Source: Diphasiastrum complanatum (Eukaryota; Streptophyta; Lycopodiopsida; Lycopodiales; Lycopodiaceae). Taken from it: DNA of 64,000 nucleotides. Shown here one piece after another: positions 59,470 through 64,000 of this stretch (position 1 is its first letter; each line of letters starts with the position of its first letter). The translations under genes and the position numbers were made by a program. The notes under the pieces are model-generated. The model was not told the origin of the DNA. It saw only the letters and a program-made list of their open reading frames with translations, and did not search any database. The stretch is from the NCBI GenBank assembly GCA_029204225.1, contig CM055113.1:6422647-6486646 (forward strand). Reading direction: 5' to 3'.

Positions 59470-61860
59470 TTTTTGACTCAAACATACTTCTAGATGTGGC
59501 ACATGAGAGAAAAGGTAGGACATTTTATGAGTCTGTGCATTTGTCTTGCTTTGGTGAGGCTATTGGTTGTGCACAAGATGCTATAAATAAGTTGCCAAGA
59601 GATGCTTTAGTTGGCAAGATATACATATTTCATTTTTTTTAATGATATTGAGTATAGAGCTCTTAAATACATTTTAATGCTTATTATGTACCCATTTTTC
59701 TGGAGGATGTGTCAAGAGAAGATGTGACAGTTCTACAAAAGGTGTTTTTGTAGTTTGTGATGGATAACATAATGAGAATAGGTGTATTTTTCTAGAAATA
59801 AAGAGTACTATTGCTTATAGAGATTTTATCCTTGGTGAGTAGTTGAAAGGAGAGAAAATGAGAAGAGTGACAATGAGAGTGAATAAGAGAGGGAAGATTT
59901 TTTAGAGTTAAGTCCTAAGGTTGATGATCTTGTGAATGTTAATGGGGTCGAATCATTATAACATATCCAACATTTAATGTAAAAGAGTGCACATATGGAG
60001 AGCAGGGAAATGTTTTTTCCTAATCTTGATGTGGTTACTTCTATTTGTGAAGGTGTTAAGAAGAAGATCTTGTTATGGATCTTGGTGGTGATGAAGAATG
60101 TAAGGATATGATCAACAAATATTTGTATTGACTCAAGCTAGCATTTGAGAGGTGATATGCAATGCAATGCAATTTGGTGATATCTGCTCTCGGGATCTCA
60201 TCTACTCGAGTTCATTTACAATGAACATTGTTTCTATTTTTTTTCATGATGGTAATTATGTCATCTCTTTAATGGTTTCCCAGCTTGCGGGGGAATACAT
60301 TAATAATATATTGTACATTTTCATAATAGTTCTGGGACAAACATTTCTAAAATCAGCATGCTGCATTTACTTTCAATGCATTAAAAGAAATATGGGCTCA
60401 AAATGGGTCCTATAAGAAATTTGACTTTAGAAAGAGATTACGTATAGAGAGAGAATGGAAATCGATAACTTTTGGTATCCATTTTCAAAGATTTCGATAT
60501 TGCTTGCATTCTAACTAGTATAATTACTTCAGACATTACTTAATTAAGAGTGCTTTGTAATAACATAAGTCAAACTTTCTCTACATGCTTTGCCAACTTG
60601 TAATCTTGGTATGCTCATTGCAAAATATGTAGCGGGAGCAATATGAGCACTTTTGAAATCTTTGTATACTCATAATAAAATGTGAGGTAGGAGAATTATG
60701 AGATTGACTCAAGAAGCAAAGACCACGGCTCACAACGAGAAGTTGCCAAGACACCACAAGATGAAACTTGTGGTCACATACGAAGTAATCTGAAGGCAAT
60801 CACCAAGCTGGAGCTTATGATCACCTACGATGCAAACCGAAGGCAATGCATGAAGGATTGAATGCTTCTTATAGGCACCATTGTTGCATACAACTATTCA
60901 GCTTGAATGCGACTCCTTTGTTTTGAATGACCTTAGGTCTGATAAAACCTTGGTTCTCTAATACCCTGATCGAGTAGGATTTGATACCACTGTTGGAATC
61001 TGGACTGAGATGCTTTTCAACTCCACTTTTGACACCATTGTTGAAATGTCTGACACAGAGAGATAAAATGCTCTAACTGAATCCACTGATGGGATGTCAG
61101 ATAATGCGCTCTTTCATGAATTCCTATGATTAAGCTAGATAGAGTCACTACTACTGGTAATAGAGATCTATCCTCTTCCAAGCCTTTAGATGGACACTGC
61201 CTATCTAATACTATTTTTCAAACATTGATTGAAGCAAGCCTATGTGTGCGGACTACATAATAACAGCTGAATGTGTAATGACAATGAAGAAGCATAAAAA
61301 CATTCAAGATTATACACAAGGGGCAAGATGTGCAAATAGCATATGTATTCTCAAATGATCTTTGTGAGCGCTTCTTGGCATACCGCACAATACGTTGATG
61401 CAAGAGAATCTCTATCTCTTACGAATTCTAACTCATCAACTAGTCTCGCTTACTAGTAGACTCTAACATCAATCAAATTGGTCTCACTTACTAGTGGAAT
61501 CTTACATGAACCAACTCAAGAACCTATGCTTTGCAACTCAACCTTCTCTCTATCATTCATCCTATTTATATAGGAATAGATAAAAATGCTTTAAGCTAAT
61601 CATCAGATTACAAGAACTAGTTTAAGCACATTATAAAGGCTTCCAGTTTGCTGTCTCCTTCGTCCGTGGAGTTCGTAGTGCATTTGGTACTTCGCTTGAT
61701 CTTCCCTGTACTTGGGTCATTAAGATCCGCCATTCTATAGCCGCCTGTGATCGCAATCATTTGTCTATGGTGTGTTGTGGTCGTGAAGGCTCTTTTTGGT
61801 CATGAGGAGAGAACCATTGTTAAGCATATTCGTTGATTCTACAGTGGACTTTGGTCAGCT
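59470..61860. other. Spacer, probably decayed copia interior and LTR debris
   Basis: No clear gene. TTTGATACCACTGTTGGAATC near 60981 resembles a reversed primer-binding site followed by an LTR start, suggesting further copia debris to about 61.5 kb. Confidence 0.35.
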
Positions 61861-61866
61861 AGATGG

Positions 61867-62513
61867 TGTGAAGGATTCCAGATCAATGATGATCCAATCC
61901 ACAAAAAAGATCTTGGGTTACAAAAGAAGCTATTCTACCAATCTCACTAATGTAGAAAAATCAGCATCTACATACAAAATGAGATGCAAACTCTAATAGA
62001 ACTTAATAAAAAATGAATCAAAAGATAAAGTACTGTTGCTCTCTGTACAAAACCAGCAAGGTATTGTATTTCACACGTGTGGATTAAAAAATAGCAAATA
62101 TAGATCATTCTACACATAGAATTGCATGCAATCACAAGTATAGTGCACCAATAAAAAGTAGAACCCAAGAGAACCATGTATAAGCATGAAATGAGATAGA
62201 GAAGAGAGAAGATATGTCTCTCCACGAGTTACATCCTTTTATAATAGTCCAAACCCTATTTGGCCACTTGGCTTTCCCACCAAAATGCCAACCCTATTAT
62301 TTTTGGGCCTAGATTCAAAGTACCCAACATTGAAATTTGAATGTACTCAAACTCGATTTCTAACTTTCCCACACTTTCAAAAAGTGTGTATTCAAATGAA
62401 ATTTAGACTACTAAACTTTGAAAAGTCAAACTCTAAGTCTAAAACAAAGTTGGCCTCAATTTTCCAAACATGGAAATGTAGCAAATATGATCAAACTAGT
62501 TGAATCTTTCACA
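61867..62513 (-). repeat. 3' LTR of a reversed copia element
   Basis: Plus-strand TGTGAAGGATTCC to CTTTCACA. CTCCCTCTTC follows at 62514-62523, a reversed polypurine tract. It contains TTCACACGTGTGG near 62070. The left end is inferred from TG only. Confidence 0.6.
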
Positions 62514-62605
62514 CTCCCTCTTCAACTAGTTTTAGCATAGACTTTGATAACACTCCAAGTGAAGTCCTATGCTTCATGAGTACAGGGCAAGTGACACTTC
62601 CTATG
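62514..62605 (-). pseudogene. Last codons of copia pol plus polypurine tract
   Basis: The minus strand reads a short tail (VIKVYAKTS then stop) equivalent to the end of pol in E1 (VISRSMLKSS then stop), directly before GAAGAGGGAG and the LTR. Only the tail is preserved. Confidence 0.5.
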
Positions 62606-62639
62606 TGTTGTATTGAGATCATGTGACCAATTACAAGTT

Positions 62640-62917
62640 AGAGATCCATGAAGTTTGTCCAATCAAGTTTGAGGGTCATTATGTAACTAAGTCAGTCACA
62701 TTTAGAGGAGGAAAAGAAGGGTTCCAATCATGTTTCACTCCCCTTGACCTCAATTTGCTACTTATATGTGTCTTAGATCAATTCTATGTAAGTTTTTTAA
62801 AGTTAGTGAGATCTCCTACATATAGAGCTTTTTTTGGCTTTCTCTCTCTACTCAAGTTTTTGTACTTGGATTCTCTCTCTACCCGAGAGCAAGGCTTTAT
62901 GAGGCTTATTCTCTGAT
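62640..62917 (+). repeat. Copia LTR fragment of the E1 type
   Basis: Contains GGCTTTCTCTCTCTACTC and GATTCTCTCTCTACCCGAGAGC, the same paired pyrimidine blocks as the E1 LTR, with a CCAATCAAGTTTGAGGGTCA unit near 62660. It is cut at 62918 by a gypsy LTR. Confidence 0.5.
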
Positions 62918-63562
62918 TGCAGTGCTTACTACAATTATCACTCAACAATTGTAGCAAGAACTCCTCATCAAGCACAAAGCAGCATCAAATCAGAATGGTA
63001 TTGATCTACCACAAGGCCCTACACATCTACCTGACCTTAATCACAAATCCAAACTTTAAAGGAGAAGAATCAACAAAAAAACACATTCACACATCAATAC
63101 TCAAACTTAATGCATGAAAATGGAGCATAGATGGAAATGCAAATAGGAAGATCTTCAATTAACTATGCAACAACTTTTCAGTAATATCTAGTGCTCTGAA
63201 GCTCGTGGAGGAGGCCTCTATGTATACCCACGAGCTGGTTAATCCAATTTTACAATAGTTTGGATTCACCTCTTACAATTGAGTGAACCCCATTCTATAA
63301 AAATTAGGGTTCCACCTCTTACATGATAGTAGGAGGCCTCCATATTAAAAATATAACCGAAGTTGAGAGAGTCTAAGTTACTAGCTCCCACATGGTTTTC
63401 CTTGTTTGGGGAACTACCATGGGGCTCACAAAATATACATTTTTTGCCTAGCACTAATAATTCTCGTGCTCTCAGACTTAGTTCTCAACTTCATCCCTAC
63501 TGGAAGCCCTTTTGTGTGGAGAGGTTCTGCATCGACACCTCGGGGCATGGCATCAGCTAACA
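62918..63562 (-). repeat. Gypsy LTR, inverse copy of the E4 LTR
   Basis: Full-length inverse match to 27327-27960, beginning TGTTAGCTGATGCCATGCC at 63562 on the minus strand. Neither polypurine tract nor primer-binding site adjoins it, so it is probably a solo LTR. Confidence 0.8.
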
Positions 63563-64000
63563 ATCCAACAAAGGCTATTCTTGTTGAAGTAGGACCCTCC
63601 TTAGTTATACCTTAGAAGGGAAAAAGAACATAACAAGTACATTTAGAGATTTTGGGATTCTTAAAATTGGGCTTCTTTCCAAAGAGCACTTCATAAGATG
63701 ATTTATTGTCTAGTGAAGCACATGGTAATTTAGTTCAAAGAAAGTTTGCACACTTAATTGCTTCACCAAAAAATGTCAAAGGAAGAGATGGATCTATAGA
63801 AATTGACTTTTAGCACTATGATAAGAGAGTTGAGTTGAGAAAATTCTCTTTGGAAAGTCATGTGGGAGCTTGTCCCGCTATCTATTCACTAAGTGTCATT
63901 TGAGATACCTTTGCTTGTTGATGAAGAAATTAATGCCATCAAAGATGATTCCTTGTCGTCTTTCTCCTCCTCGTTTGCAAGATTACCTTGCTTGCCTTTC
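63563..64000 (-). pseudogene. Copia gag-pol fragment with internal deletion
   Basis: Read right to left from the window edge, an acidic gag C-terminus (NEEEKDDKESSLMAL) is followed within about 200 bp by an integrase C-terminal stretch (FFGEAIKCANF, SYEVLFGKKPNF, CTCYV). Protease and the integrase core between them are missing. Both segments align in sense with E2 (GEAITCANYL, PFEALFGEKPN). The gypsy LTR at 62918-63562 cuts it on the left. Confidence 0.65.

Overview
The window is nuclear DNA from a land plant. This rests on a NAC-domain transcription-factor gene with the usual plant three-exon layout, several Ty1/copia and Ty3/gypsy LTR retrotransposons primed by plant initiator-Met tRNA (TGGTATCAGAGC sites), AT-rich spacers, and CT, TA and GT microsatellites. 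It is overwhelmingly repeat-derived, as in large plant genomes. The species cannot be read from the sequence. A decayed gene combining a ParB-like region with an amino-methyltransferase fold is, to my memory, more typical of seed-free plants and streptophyte algae, so a fern, lycophyte or bryophyte is a weak guess.

Layout. 1-2739: 3' half of a copia element and its LTR. 2.8-7.7 kb: an island of gene-like sequence, holding a spliceable unknown gene (3.4-4.6 kb, +), a decayed histone H3/CENH3-like gene (4.8-5.5 kb, -), a motif-rich promoter-like spacer (5.47-6.28 kb) and a second unknown gene remnant (6.2-7.7 kb, +). That remnant is split 14 codons before its stop by a copia element (7703-18279, target duplication TAATG). 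That element was itself hit by a reverse-oriented non-autonomous LTR element (8635-13227, target duplication AGTTT). 19.0-23.4 kb: a reverse copia element lacking its 3' end. 23.8-24.96 kb: a strand-asymmetric T/G-rich tract. 25-28 kb: 3' end of a Ty3/gypsy-like element with its LTR, abutting a copia gag scrap. 28-32 kb: spacer with an 83-bp duplication and (CT)n.

32.4-34.3 kb holds the only clearly intact host gene, a NAM/CUC-type NAC gene encoding 435 aa. 34.3-38.2 kb is spacer with a 16-bp perfect hairpin. 38.4-41.2 kb (-) is the ParB-like/methyltransferase remnant. 43.4-48.3 kb is a mosaic: a copia LTR with CCAAT tandem repeats, the 3' end of a chromovirus (-), and the integrase, polypurine tract and LTR of another Ty3/gypsy element (+). 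48.3-51.2 kb is a transposase-like gene with the GHTHEDID signature, broken by a MITE and a solo LTR. 51-56 kb is almost featureless. 56-64 kb is a jumble of copia and gypsy fragments.

The genes do not form an operon or pathway. The functional content is the NAC regulator, possibly the 3.4-4.6 kb gene, and a record of successive insertions that can be ordered. The most unusual items are the ParB-like/methyltransferase gene, the CENH3-like remnant, the promoter-like motif cluster, and a CACACGTGTG palindrome recurring across several LTR families.
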